This document shows positions 7,871-17,124 of a stretch of DNA of 64,000 bases, piece by piece. A model generated the notes under the pieces. The model searched no databases, was not told the DNA's origin, and worked only from the letters and a program-made list of their open reading frames with translations. This DNA is from Winogradskyella psychrotolerans (GTDB taxonomy: Bacteria > Bacteroidota > Bacteroidia > Flavobacteriales > Flavobacteriaceae). The stretch lies in NCBI RefSeq assembly GCF_018860545.1, contig NZ_JAHKPN010000012.1, positions 103,666 through 167,665 of the forward strand. The letters run 5' to 3'. Position numbers and translations under genes: made by a program. The first letter of the stretch is position 1. Each line of letters starts with the position of its first letter.

Positions 7871-8935
7871 ATGAGAAAACCCTTATTGAATTTAGGTTTT
7901 ACATTTTTAGGAATCACATTGGGGTTTTCGCAAACCTTATTAAATGCCAATGAGCCAGGTAATACTTACGAGGACATTAATGCCGTTTTAGCACCTGGTT
8001 ATAACGCTGTAGAAACCCCAGACTGTGCGCATGCTGATTTTGGTAGACATATTAACGAAGTTTTTGATACGGAATTAAACACCTATGTATTTCAGTTTAT
8101 AGCCCATAAAACTCCAGATAATGACCGCTGTAAAAAATTCGATAGGCAGCGTGTAGAGATTAAAACCTTCGCCTCTTCTCCAGATCATTTAAAAGCTACA
8201 GAAGGAGAAACCGTTGTGTATAAATGGAAATTTAAGTTAGCTCGTGATTTTATGGTGTCTTCTAGTTTTACTCATATTCATCAAATCAAAGCTGTAGGTG
8301 GTCCTTACGAATCTATACCAATGATTTCCTTCACCCTACGCAAAGGCAATCCAGATCGTTTAGAATTAAGATACACTTCAACCAACAACCAAGCAACTAT
8401 TAAAACTGTTGATCTGGATCTACTAAGAGGCCATTGGGTAGAAGTTACAGAAACCATCCACTTCTCTAATAAAGGCAGTTACGACGTGACGATTAACCGC
8501 GTGTCTAATAATGCTTCACTATTTAGTTACAGTAATGATGCTATAGACACTTGGCAAGATGGTGCAACCTTTTCTAGACCAAAATGGGGAATTTATAGAA
8601 GCCTAAAACAAAGCAATGATATAAAAGATGAAATTATTCGATTCGCTAATTTCAGTATTGAAGAACTTGGCCCCTTATCGTTATCAGACTTAGAAGTACA
8701 ATTAGAAGAGAACGAATTAAATTTAGAAGCTTCAAAAGGTATTTTGAACTTTAAAAATGTCCGAGCAAACGACTATGACCACATAGACCTATATGATACT
8801 TTTGGCCATATTGTTGCTATCGAAAACCGTCTTAAAAAATTCAAATTAGATATTTCAGGTTTAAATTCTGGAGACTATTACCTTGTCTTTAAAAAGTCTA
8901 AGCGCAGCATCAAAGTATTGAAATTTACCATTTAG
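7871..8935 (+). CDS. Secreted polysaccharide lyase (heparinase-I/glucuronan-lyase-like) with T9SS tail
   Basis: A 354-residue protein: signal peptide (1-20, GFSQ), a ~250-residue jelly-roll-like domain and a T9SS type A tail (last ~75 residues, ISGLNSGDYYLVFKKS). Patterns such as RQRVEIK, FTHIHQIKAVGG, RGHWVEVTETIHF and RPKWGIYRSL resemble the Polysacc_lyase Pfam family (heparinase I, glucuronan lyase, other uronan lyases). I do not recognise a defined CAZy family. It follows the PL6 gene in the same direction after 91 nt. The partial gene at the window start is a close paralogue. Its position suggests alginate or a glucuronic/mannuronic-rich polymer as substrate; the enzyme class is probable, the substrate is inferred. 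Confidence 0.75.
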   Translation: MRKPLLNLGFTFLGITLGFSQTLLNANEPGNTYEDINAVLAPGYNAVETPDCAHADFGRHINEVFDTELNTYVFQFIAHKTPDNDRCKKFDRQRVEIKTFASSPDHLKATEGETVVYKWKFKLARDFMVSSSFTHIHQIKAVGGPYESIPMISFTLRKGNPDRLELRYTSTNNQATIKTVDLDLLRGHWVEVTETIHFSNKGSYDVTINRVSNNASLFSYSNDAIDTWQDGATFSRPKWGIYRSLKQSNDIKDEIIRFANFSIEELGPLSLSDLEVQLEENELNLEASKGILNFKNVRANDYDHIDLYDTFGHIVAIENRLKKFKLDISGLNSGDYYLVFKKSKRSIKVLKFTI

Positions 8936-9014
8936 CATTTACTAAAATCTCTTAAGTCTTGCATCTTGTTAGAAACACCGAGCTTATTTCATAAGGTGAA
9001 CACAGTTATAAAAA

Positions 9015-9055
9015 ACTGTCCTTGCATTTATAACAACTATAAACACAAGGACAGT
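9015..9055. terminator. Bidirectional terminator between the lyase and susD1
   Basis: A 10-bp perfect stem (ACTGTCCTTG / CAAGGACAGT) with extra TTTATA/TATAAA pairing inside lies between convergent genes. On the minus strand it is followed by a T run (the A run at 9011-9015), so it should end the SusC1-SusD1 transcript. Confidence 0.75.
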
Positions 9056-9079
9056 AACCAACTCAAATAATCTTTACTT

Positions 9080-10597
9080 TTATAATCCTCCAAGATTTGG
9101 ATTTCTATCGATCTCTTCTTGTGGTATTGGAGTATCGTAGTCGACACCAGAATTCCAATCAGATTTATTACCCTCAAGTCCGGTAGAACCAAATACTTGG
9201 TCACCTAATTGTCTTCTTTTTATATCGTACCATCTCTTACATTCAAAAGCCAATTCTATCCTACGCTCTTCTAATACATCTGCAACTGTAATTGACGCTA
9301 AATTTGCAGGTACAGTACTTGGTGCAATTGTAACCTCAGTATAACCACCAGATGTAGATTCTCCACCATTTCTTGCTCTAGTTCTAACTTCATTTAGATA
9401 ACCAAGAGCTAAAGGACTTCCTATTTCTACACCGGCTTCAGCTGCTATTAATAATACTTCTGCATAACGCAACATTGAATAATTATGACTTGTTGCTCTT
9501 TTATCACCACGAGCAAATTCTCCAGGGTAACGCGTATATTTTGCAATATATGGTCTATTTGCCGCATGTTCATGTCCGCTTATATCAAACTGAGTATAGT
9601 CTACTAAAGTCTCGTTAATAGTAGCTTCTGTTTGGAAACTCACGTTTTTTCTATAATCACCATCTTCAAAAGAATCATAAACCGCCATTGAAGGTACAAT
9701 AACAGACCAGCCAGAATCACCTCTAATCCCAGTCATTGGAGCTGTTTGGTCATAAGCGTTATCTTCAGCTTCAACACTATTATAATCTAGAGCAAAAATT
9801 GGCTCAAGAGAATTATCAATTTTATTAGCATTAAATAAGGTTTGAAAATCTGGATCTAAGTCTAATTGGTATTCACCTTTATTATCAATCACTTCTTTAG
9901 CTTCATCAAATGCTAATTGAAAATAAGTCATATCACTGGTTCCTGCTCTAGTTAAATACACTAAAGCCAAATAAGAACTTGCTGCTGCTTTTGATGGAAT
10001 AGCTCTAGAAGCCACCGTTGTTGGCAACCAAGTTTTAGCAAATTGTAAATCTGAAATGATATTATCATACACCTCTGATTCTGATGTTAAACCAACACTG
10101 AAATCAGCTTCATCACCTGCTGGACTATCAAAATAAGGGATATCTCCGAATAATCTTACCAAGTGAAAATAATAAAATGCTCTTGCAAAATAAGCTTGAG
10201 CCACAACTGGGTTCTTAACTTCTTCATTCACTCCTACGCTTTCAGCACCTGCAATAGCATTATTCGCTGCACTAATACCTAACCACATTCTTATCCAAGG
10301 ATCATATACCATTTCATTATCTCCTGAAACGTTATGCATATCCATTTCTGCTCTGTATGGTTGTCCTGACATAAGCTCAGCCATATCTGAACGCAATAGT
10401 AATGACATGGACAATTTTCTTCCCCAAATCTCTTCATTAATGGCGTGGGTTAGTGCACCATCAACTGCTGTTTGGATATCTTGAGTTGTAGAAAAGAATC
10501 CATCTGGAGATAATAATCCAACTGGCTCTTCTTCTAAATCAGAGCATCCCATTATTGACAATCCCATCAATAACAATAATATTTTATAAGTATTCAT
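9080..10597 (-). CDS. SusD/RagB-family outer-membrane glycan-binding lipoprotein (SusD1)
   Basis: The surface lid protein that binds oligosaccharide and closes the SusC transporter. Lipoprotein signal MNTYKILLLLMGLSIMGC (lipobox Cys18) is followed by the SusD N-terminal pattern SDLEEEPVG and TPR-like helices (FARAFYYFHLVRLFGDIPY), with the C-terminal RRIELAFECKRWYDIKR and PIPQEEIDRNPNL. The 505-residue length is normal. It lies 46 nt after SusC1, with which it forms the usual pair, and ends at a strong hairpin. The substrate is inferred to be alginate oligosaccharides from the locus. Confidence 0.93.
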   Translation of the reverse strand: MNTYKILLLLMGLSIMGCSDLEEEPVGLLSPDGFFSTTQDIQTAVDGALTHAINEEIWGRKLSMSLLLRSDMAELMSGQPYRAEMDMHNVSGDNEMVYDPWIRMWLGISAANNAIAGAESVGVNEEVKNPVVAQAYFARAFYYFHLVRLFGDIPYFDSPAGDEADFSVGLTSESEVYDNIISDLQFAKTWLPTTVASRAIPSKAAASSYLALVYLTRAGTSDMTYFQLAFDEAKEVIDNKGEYQLDLDPDFQTLFNANKIDNSLEPIFALDYNSVEAEDNAYDQTAPMTGIRGDSGWSVIVPSMAVYDSFEDGDYRKNVSFQTEATINETLVDYTQFDISGHEHAANRPYIAKYTRYPGEFARGDKRATSHNYSMLRYAEVLLIAAEAGVEIGSPLALGYLNEVRTRARNGGESTSGGYTEVTIAPSTVPANLASITVADVLEERRIELAFECKRWYDIKRRQLGDQVFGSTGLEGNKSDWNSGVDYDTPIPQEEIDRNPNLGGL

Positions 10598-10643
10598 AAT
10601 TTTTTCTTTTTAATTTAAACTGTTCTTTTTCTTCGACATACGA

Positions 10644-13600
10644 TTAAAACTTCGCACTAAGACTAAAACTAAATGATCTTACAGTTGGATAATTTCCAAA
10701 ATCAAATCCTCTAACAGTGTTGCTTGATGTGTTATTATTACCAGAAGCTCCATAATAATTAACCTCAGGATCTAAACCAGAGTAGCTTGTAAAGGTTAGT
10801 AAGTTCTGAGCACTTACAGATAACCTTAAGTTTTCTATACCTAAATCTTCAATAACCTCTGCTGGAAACGTATATCCTACAGCAAGATTTTTTAATCTCA
10901 CATAACTACCATCTTCCACAAAACGAGAAGAAATTTCTCTAAAGCTATTATTTCCTACACGAGGTTCATCTGTATTGGTGTTTGAAGGTGTCCATGCATT
11001 ATCAAAATAATCATAAGTTGTGTTAGCATCTCCATTATTTAACTGAACGTTAGTCATGTTAAAAATATCGCCACCTTGAGACCCTTGAAAGAAGATATTT
11101 AAATCAAAGTTTTTGTATTTAAAGCTATTTGTAATACCCCAGGTAAAATCTGGATTAGGATTACCAATTACTTTTCTGTCATCATTATTTATATCTCCAT
11201 TACCATCTAAATCTAAAAATAATGGATCACCAGCTTCACCATCTGGCAACATAGCTGTACCAGCTGGCAAATCACCACCTTGATAAACACCAGCATAATC
11301 ATAGCCATAAAATAACCCTACTTCTTCACCTTCTCTCAATAAATAGTTGTTATCCACACTGAAATAACTAGGCGCACCATCACCGAAATAATCAGCACCA
11401 TTAATTAAAGTTTCTACTGTATTTTTATTCTTAGAGAATACTAAGTCTGTAGACCAACTGAAATCATCTTTTACAATATTTCTAGAGTTTATAGAAATTT
11501 CAAACCCTTTATTATTAATCTCTCCAACGTTTGTAATAATTTGATCATTTAAATATCCAAAATACCAAGGAATACTATTATCAAACATAAGAACATCTTT
11601 AGTTGCAATGTTATAATAATCTAAAGACATTGATATTCTACTATTTAATAAACCTACATCTACACCAATGTTTGTTTGGTAAGAAGACTCCCATTTTAAA
11701 TCTGGGTTTGCTGTTTGGTATGGAGTAATCGCTGGTACTGTAATACCATTGCTAGAAGCATATAAACTAGCTAAACTAGCTAATGATTCGTATGCTCCAA
11801 TAGAAGGGTTACCCGTTACACCATAACTAACTCTTAATTTTAAGTTAGAAATAGTTTCATTATCCATTAAAAAATCTTCGTTAGAAATTTTCCAGCCTAA
11901 AGCAGCTGAAGGGAAAATAGCATATTTTTCATTTTCAGCAAAGTTAGAAGCCCCATCTCTTCTTACTGTAGCTGTAAATAAATATTTGTCATCATAATCA
12001 TAATTTACTCTACCAAATTGCGATTGAATTTCAGTTTCAGTGGAATAAATATCACCACTTGTACCATTTATTAAACTTGTGGCAGTGTATAATCCATAGT
12101 AAGAGAATGAATCTGAAAGTGTCCCTGTACCTTCACTATAAAACCCTTTACGCGTTGAGTTTTGATAAGAATAACCCGCTAATAACGTTAAGTTACCTTT
12201 TCCAATCTCTTTCGTATAGGTTAAATAATTTTCACTTAAGACACTCTTACTTTTATCTTCCATCATAATAGCTCTACCCTGTGTAGTACCACCTGCTGTA
12301 ATTTCCAATGTTCTTGGCATGTAAATTCCTCTAAATTCATTCTCAGTACTAATACCAAATGTTGTTTTAAAGGTAAGCCCTTCAATAATGTCATAATTTG
12401 CATAGAAATTTGCTCTGAAATTTTCTATTTCAGTATCATCATCTCTTTGTGTCGCTACAGCGTATGGGTTATCAACCGCATCACCTATTCTATCGTTTGT
12501 TGAAAAACTACCGTCATCATTATATATGCCTTTATCTGGAGCAAAACGCATTGCTAAAGACACAACATCATCACCACCAACAGTAACAGAACCATCTGAT
12601 TGTGTTGGTACCCCAGATTTTTTATTTATTCCACCTGTTAAATTCAATCCAACTTTTAATTTATCTGTAATATTGGCATCTATATTTGATAGGAATGATA
12701 CCCTCTCGTAATCAGAATTAACGAGTATACCTTCTTGTTTAAAGTATGTACCCGAAGCATAATAATTTACTTTATCTGTACCGCCAGAAAAAGAAAGTTG
12801 TGTATTAGAAGTGCTACCTGCTCTATATATTAAATCTTGCCAATCTGTATCATAATCTCCTTGAACGTAAGGAGTAGTATTACCTTGATTAGTTCTAATC
12901 TGATTTTGATAATCTGCGAAATCACTAGCGTTTAATAAATCTAAGCTGTTGGCTGTATTTTGAACCGCATAAGTTGTATTTAATTCCACAACTAATTTAC
13001 CACTTCTACCTTTTTTAGTTGTAACTAAAACAACACCATTGGATCCACGAGAACCATAGATAGCAGTTGCAGAAGCATCTTTTAAAACTTGTAATGATTC
13101 AATATCACCTGCTTGAGGCATATTGGCACCTACAAATCCATCTACAACGATCAGAGGATCACTACTAGCGTTGATAGACGTGTTACCTCTAATGCTTATC
13201 TTAATTGGAGCACCTGGCTCACCACCATTATTAGATTGTACTACGACACCAGCGGCACGTCCTTGAAGTGCTTGTTCTGCATCTAAGACAGCAAAAGCGG
13301 TTAATTCATCGGCTTTCACAGAGGATACAGACCCTGTTACATCACTTTTTCTACGAGCACCATAACCAACGACTACTATTTCGTTAAGTTGACTAGCATC
13401 TTCTACTAATACTATGTCTATTACTGTTTTGTCACCTACGGTAACGTTTTGAGGGGTAAAACCAACATAACTAAATACTAATACAGCCGTACCATCTTGT
13501 ACTTCAATAGTATAATTACCATCCATATCTGTGGTAGAACCAATAGCAGTTCCTTGAACAAGAATATTGGCTCCTGGTAAGGGTAATCCGTCAGGTTGAC

Positions 13601-13709
13601 TAGTAACAGTACCTGTAACTGTTTGCTGAGCATATAATACTGAGCCAAATAAAATAAACACCACTAAGGGTATCCACTTCATGTTGAAAAATTTGAGCTG
13701 TTGTTGCAT
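10644..13709 (-). CDS. SusC/RagA-family TonB-dependent transporter (SusC1)
   Basis: Outer-membrane barrel that imports oligosaccharides with TonB energy. The domain order is signal peptide, carboxypeptidase-regulatory-like (CNA-B type) domain (VTGTVTSQPDGLPLPGANI), plug with VVVGYGARRKSDVTGSV and the SusC pattern GSRGSNGVVLVTTKKG, then a long barrel that ends in an aromatic-rich strand (SLSAKF). Length 1021. The ATG at 13682 (MKWIPLVVFILFG) may be the real start, since the signal peptide begins there; nine extra residues precede it here. The upstream region has a TTG-N19-TAAATTTG promoter that runs into three TGGTWWACCA boxes, so it belongs to the presumed GntR regulon. Its partner is SusD1, 46 nt downstream. 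Confidence 0.93.
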   Translation of the reverse strand: MQQQLKFFNMKWIPLVVFILFGSVLYAQQTVTGTVTSQPDGLPLPGANILVQGTAIGSTTDMDGNYTIEVQDGTAVLVFSYVGFTPQNVTVGDKTVIDIVLVEDASQLNEIVVVGYGARRKSDVTGSVSSVKADELTAFAVLDAEQALQGRAAGVVVQSNNGGEPGAPIKISIRGNTSINASSDPLIVVDGFVGANMPQAGDIESLQVLKDASATAIYGSRGSNGVVLVTTKKGRSGKLVVELNTTYAVQNTANSLDLLNASDFADYQNQIRTNQGNTTPYVQGDYDTDWQDLIYRAGSTSNTQLSFSGGTDKVNYYASGTYFKQEGILVNSDYERVSFLSNIDANITDKLKVGLNLTGGINKKSGVPTQSDGSVTVGGDDVVSLAMRFAPDKGIYNDDGSFSTNDRIGDAVDNPYAVATQRDDDTEIENFRANFYANYDIIEGLTFKTTFGISTENEFRGIYMPRTLEITAGGTTQGRAIMMEDKSKSVLSENYLTYTKEIGKGNLTLLAGYSYQNSTRKGFYSEGTGTLSDSFSYYGLYTATSLINGTSGDIYSTETEIQSQFGRVNYDYDDKYLFTATVRRDGASNFAENEKYAIFPSAALGWKISNEDFLMDNETISNLKLRVSYGVTGNPSIGAYESLASLASLYASSNGITVPAITPYQTANPDLKWESSYQTNIGVDVGLLNSRISMSLDYYNIATKDVLMFDNSIPWYFGYLNDQIITNVGEINNKGFEISINSRNIVKDDFSWSTDLVFSKNKNTVETLINGADYFGDGAPSYFSVDNNYLLREGEEVGLFYGYDYAGVYQGGDLPAGTAMLPDGEAGDPLFLDLDGNGDINNDDRKVIGNPNPDFTWGITNSFKYKNFDLNIFFQGSQGGDIFNMTNVQLNNGDANTTYDYFDNAWTPSNTNTDEPRVGNNSFREISSRFVEDGSYVRLKNLAVGYTFPAEVIEDLGIENLRLSVSAQNLLTFTSYSGLDPEVNYYGASGNNNTSSNTVRGFDFGNYPTVRSFSFSLSAKF

Positions 13710-13810
13710 AAGATTAGTTGTTTTAATTATTAATTCGTTTTTTATAATTGCGATTCCTTACTCATTGTTAATAGTGTAGAGAAATAAGTAAAAAACCGAC
13801 CTGTTATTAT

Positions 13811-13874
13811 TGGTAAACCAAATTGGTATACCAAACTGGTTTACCAAATTTAGTTAATTTTCTGTTAACTACAA
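13811..13874 (-). promoter_or_regulatory. SusC1 promoter with three tandem GntR boxes
   Basis: On the minus strand, TTG (13872-13874), a 19-nt spacer and TAAATTTG (13845-13852) form a Bacteroidota promoter. Palindromic decamers of the form TGGTWWACCA begin at 13811, 13824 and 13837, exactly 13 bp apart. The box nearest the promoter overlaps the -7 element by 2 bp, and all three cover the start of transcription, as a repressor site would. Confidence 0.8.
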
Positions 13875-14114
13875 CGTTTTAGTAACTTTAAATTTATTTT
13901 TTTCAGAAATATTGATAAATCGATATAAAATTTGGCGTTTCACCCCTAAACACCTGATACTATATAATCAACGTTTCTAGAACATATGTAGCAAACCATA
14001 TAAAAGAGGAATTACACTGCTGATTTAAGAAACAAAACCAGAGCATTGGAAAGAAGCCTTTTTCACTAAGAAAATTAAAAGACTCATACTGATTTTCCGC
14101 TAAGCTCGATTACA
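13875..14114. other. Non-coding stretch upstream of the SusC1 promoter
   Basis: AT-rich sequence between the SusC1 promoter and the terminator of the SDR gene. I see no open reading frame of note, no RNA gene and no repeat. An AAATCGAT stretch at ~13916 only partly resembles the LacI operator core. Confidence 0.4.
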
Positions 14115-14152
14115 TAAAGAAAAAGCGCCATTATATGTATATAACAGCGCTT
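14115..14152 (-). terminator. Terminator of the GntR-MFS-SDR operon
   Basis: On the minus strand the arms AAGCGC and GCGCTT, with inner TTATAT/ATATAA pairing joined by two G-T wobbles, make a ~14-bp stem. TTTTCTTT follows. It lies 25 bp after the SDR stop. Confidence 0.7.
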
Positions 14153-14177
14153 AAATAATAAGATATATTGTTTAGAT

Positions 14178-14942
14178 TTAGATACCTAAAGCTTGGCCTC
14201 CACCAATTTGAATTGTTTCAGCAGTAATAAAAGCTGCATCTTTACTTGCTAAGAATGAAATAACACCAGCAACATCTTCTGGCTGACCTAATCTTCCTAA
14301 CATAATATTGTTAGCCCAAGAAGCAAAAACTTCTGGTTTGGTTGCTTTAATCTGCGCGTGGAATGGTGTATCAATAGTCCCTGGTGATACTGCATTTACT
14401 CTAATTCCGTATTCAGCTAAATCTTTTGCTAATGCTCTAGTAATGGCATGAACACCTGCTTTAGACGTACCATAGATACCAGCACCTGGCCCACCAGCAG
14501 TCCATCCTGCATTTGATGTATAGTTAATTATAGAAGGGTGTTCACCTTTTTTCAAGAAAGGTATTGCTGCTCTTGAAGCAAAGAACACAGAATCTAAGTT
14601 TAATGCCATTACAAATCTGTAAAAATCTGTTGTCATTTCTTCAAATCTAGATCTTCCACCTAAACCACCTGCATTGTTTACAAGTACATCTATTCTACCA
14701 TACTTCTCACCAATCTTAGTGATATTTGAAGTTACTTCTTCTTCTTTCGTAACATCAAAGCCAAGATATTCAGCAGTTACTCCAGCCTCTGTAAGCTCCT
14801 TTACTTTTTCTACACCAGCTTCATCATCAATACCGTTTAATACTACAGTGTATCCGTCAGTTCCTAATCGTTTTGCTACTTCAAAACCAATTCCGCCTGT
14901 AGCTCCTGTTACTATTGCTACTTTTCCTTTGTTATTACTCAT
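14178..14942 (-). CDS. DEH reductase, short-chain dehydrogenase (KduD/DehR-like)
   Basis: Classical SDR (254 residues) with the NAD(P) motif TGATGGIG (12-19), NNAG (89-92), catalytic Ser143 and YxxxK (Tyr157, Lys161), and PGTIDTPF after the active site. In alginate loci this enzyme reduces 4-deoxy-L-erythro-5-hexoseulose uronate (DEH) to KDG, which KdgK then phosphorylates. That assignment rests on context: PL17 and KdgF lie at 22.9-25.6 kb and KdgK/KdgA at the left end, leaving exactly this step to fill. It is the third gene of the GntR-MFS-SDR operon, 46 nt after the MFS gene. Cofactor preference cannot be told from sequence alone. Confidence 0.85.
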   Translation of the reverse strand: MSNNKGKVAIVTGATGGIGFEVAKRLGTDGYTVVLNGIDDEAGVEKVKELTEAGVTAEYLGFDVTKEEEVTSNITKIGEKYGRIDVLVNNAGGLGGRSRFEEMTTDFYRFVMALNLDSVFFASRAAIPFLKKGEHPSIINYTSNAGWTAGGPGAGIYGTSKAGVHAITRALAKDLAEYGIRVNAVSPGTIDTPFHAQIKATKPEVFASWANNIMLGRLGQPEDVAGVISFLASKDAAFITAETIQIGGGQALGI

Positions 14943-14988
14943 CTTTGTTGAATTTATTCTTTAAAATTATACTTATTAATATTTCAAT

Positions 14989-16305
14989 TTATTTTTTTTC
15001 TTTTAGTGGTTGAATTTTTGGAATCAATACCCAAACACTCAGCATTGTTATGACAGCTAAAGATGCACCTATAATAAAAGCAGGAGCATAGTTTCCTCCC
15101 ATTGTTAACCATGGCACCAATGCCGTTAACCCAAATGCACCTAACTTAGCAGCTGTACCCGCAAATCCAGACAATGTACCTACTGTTTTTCCACCAAATA
15201 AATCACTTGGTAATGTTTGCACATTTCCAATAGCTGTTTGAAAACCAAACAAAATAATCGCCATATAGATTACTGCTGTTGTTGGGCCTCCTGGACTAGC
15301 CATAGCGAATAACATAGGTAACATAATTAAACAACCTAATGTAATTACAAACTTACGTGTCTTATTCACAGTCCAACCTGCTTTAATACGGTTTTGAGCC
15401 AACAGACCTCCGAACCAAGCTCCTAACATAGCTCCTACATAAGGTACCCACGCATAAAAACCAATTGCCGTAACATCCATTTGATACACTTCATTTAAAT
15501 AGATTGGAATCCAAAAGATAAATAACCACCAAATTGGATCTATCGCTGCTGAAGCTAATATGACACCCCAACTTTCTTTATGTTTTAAAATTGTTCCTGT
15601 ATCTGGATTGTAACCTTCATCAAATTCACCATCTTCATCTTTATCCTGATTTTTTTGACCAGTCAAAATATATTCACGTTCTTCTTCCGTTATCCATGGG
15701 TGACTTTTAGGAGGTGATTTTACTACAATCCACCATGGAATAAGCCACATCAGTCCTGTTATACCTACTAAAATAAAAATCCATGTCCAATCAAAGTATA
15801 CGGATAGTAACCCAATTGTAGGGAAAGCGATGATACCACCAATGGCGGCACCAGAATTAAAGAGTCCTTGTGCAAATGCGCGTTCCTTAGTTGGAAACCA
15901 TTCTGCATTAGCTTTTGCTGCACCTGGCCAGTTTCCTGCTTCTGACATCCCTAATAATGAACGAAAAAGACTCAGCGTAACTATCCCCTTTGCAAACGCA
16001 TGTAACGCTGTAGCAATTGACCAAAAACCTATAGATAAAACGAATCCTATTCTAGTTCCAAATTTATCGAAAATCTTACCAAAAATCGCTTGACCAAAAG
16101 CATAGGACAGTATAAATATATTTGAAATGATTGCATATATTTCCTTTCGCTCGCCTATGGTTTTTTCTGGATACAAATCTTTTGAAATGTCTGGCCACAA
16201 TACAGGCAATGCCTGTCTATCTATGTAATTAATAACAGTAGCCAAAGCAATTAAGCCAATTACCCACCATCTTAAACCTTTTAGTTTTTTACCTAATTCT
16301 TTCAT
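14989..16305 (-). CDS. MFS uronate transporter (anion:cation symporter family, ExuT-like)
   Basis: A 438-residue inner-membrane carrier with about 12 hydrophobic segments. It has the typical start WWVIGLIALATVINYIDRQALPVLWP of the ACS family of hexuronate carriers. NWPGAAKANAEWFP and FNSGAAIGGIIAFP are also characteristic. A charged loop (residues ~212-235) joins the two halves. In alginate loci it is thought to take unsaturated uronates or DEH into the cytoplasm, where the downstream SDR acts. It starts 10 nt after the GntR gene and is in one operon with it and the SDR. Confidence 0.88.
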   Translation of the reverse strand: MKELGKKLKGLRWWVIGLIALATVINYIDRQALPVLWPDISKDLYPEKTIGERKEIYAIISNIFILSYAFGQAIFGKIFDKFGTRIGFVLSIGFWSIATALHAFAKGIVTLSLFRSLLGMSEAGNWPGAAKANAEWFPTKERAFAQGLFNSGAAIGGIIAFPTIGLLSVYFDWTWIFILVGITGLMWLIPWWIVVKSPPKSHPWITEEEREYILTGQKNQDKDEDGEFDEGYNPDTGTILKHKESWGVILASAAIDPIWWLFIFWIPIYLNEVYQMDVTAIGFYAWVPYVGAMLGAWFGGLLAQNRIKAGWTVNKTRKFVITLGCLIMLPMLFAMASPGGPTTAVIYMAIILFGFQTAIGNVQTLPSDLFGGKTVGTLSGFAGTAAKLGAFGLTALVPWLTMGGNYAPAFIIGASLAVITMLSVWVLIPKIQPLKEKK

Positions 16306-16315
16306 TTACTTAATA

Positions 16316-17017
16316 TTAAACATTGTAACAATACTGATACAACTCACTAAAGTGATCTTTCATTTTTTGTTTTGCCAATTGGGGATTCTGTTGTTCAATA
16401 GCATTATAAATCGCTTCATGCTCTTCTATTCCCTTTAAAGCTAAACCTTTATCACATACATGATGTGTTTCAAAATTTGTAATAATCTCTGGAGTTATCA
16501 TTAACATAAATGTGTTAATGGTCGCATTTTTACTAGCTTTAGCTATGGCTAAGTGGAACAAAAGGTCTTCTTCAACGGCAGGTTCTCCATTACTCACCTT
16601 TTTTGAATAGGCCATTAACGCGGATTTCATATTCTCTAAATCCTCCTTTGTTCTTCTTGTAGAGGCTAAACGCACTGTCTTTAATTCTAAAAGAATTCTT
16701 GTTTCTACTAAAGCTTTAAAATCTTGATCTTCTAATCTTAGAATATCGTCAATCATACCATTCATAGCAATGACTCCGATATTCGCTACAAAAGTGCCAC
16801 TTTGTGGTCTTGATTTTAATAGACCATAAAGTTCTAATTTTTGAATAGCGTCTCTTATTACACTTCTAGATACATTAAACTTTTCGGATAACGTTCGTTC
16901 CGAGGGTAGCTTATCACCTGGTTCAAGATTTTTTACATTTATTAATTCTCCAATGTTAGAGATAATCTCATTTTGAATACTTGAACTTTCCGACTTTGTT
17001 TGTGTATCTAACTTCAT
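16316..17017 (-). CDS. GntR (FadR-subfamily) regulator of alginate use
   Basis: A 233-residue protein with an N-terminal winged helix (LSEKFNVSRSVIRDAIQKLE, then GLLKSRPQSGTFVA) and an all-helical FCD effector domain. The latter has the usual metal-type residues in EEDLLFHLAIA, EEHEAIY and MKDHFSEL. Close homologues of the FadR subfamily bind TGGT-ACCA palindromes; ExuR/UxuR of enterobacteria bind TTGGTATACCAA. Four promoters in this window carry tandem TGGTWWACCA boxes over their -7 elements, so this gene is the likely repressor. From memory, a GntR repressor (AusR) of the alginate locus is known in Zobellia galactanivorans, and this is probably its orthologue. It heads the GntR-MFS-SDR operon. 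Confidence 0.88.
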   Translation of the reverse strand: MKLDTQTKSESSSIQNEIISNIGELINVKNLEPGDKLPSERTLSEKFNVSRSVIRDAIQKLELYGLLKSRPQSGTFVANIGVIAMNGMIDDILRLEDQDFKALVETRILLELKTVRLASTRRTKEDLENMKSALMAYSKKVSNGEPAVEEDLLFHLAIAKASKNATINTFMLMITPEIITNFETHHVCDKGLALKGIEEHEAIYNAIEQQNPQLAKQKMKDHFSELYQYCYNV

Positions 17018-17046
17018 ATAAAAATTTGTAATAATGAATCTATTTT

Positions 17047-17081
17047 CTGTCCAAAAATAAGACAGTAATTGTTATATCTAA
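17047..17081 (-). promoter_or_regulatory. Candidate promoter of the GntR operon with its own inverted repeat
   Basis: The minus strand has TATTTTTG (17052-17059), which fits TAnnTTTG, but the matching -33 triplet is TTA rather than TTG. CTGTC and GACAG arms (17047-17051, 17061-17065) flank the -7 box with 9 bp between. No TGGTWWACCA box is present here. Confidence 0.4.
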
Positions 17082-17124
17082 ATTTTCATCTTTAATTTAT
17101 TACAATAAAAAAAACGTATTAAAC

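Noticed and set aside
13914..13927. AAATCGATAT as a third LacI operator
   Set aside because: It shares only ATCGAT with the TTAATCGATTAA core and lacks the flanking symmetry.
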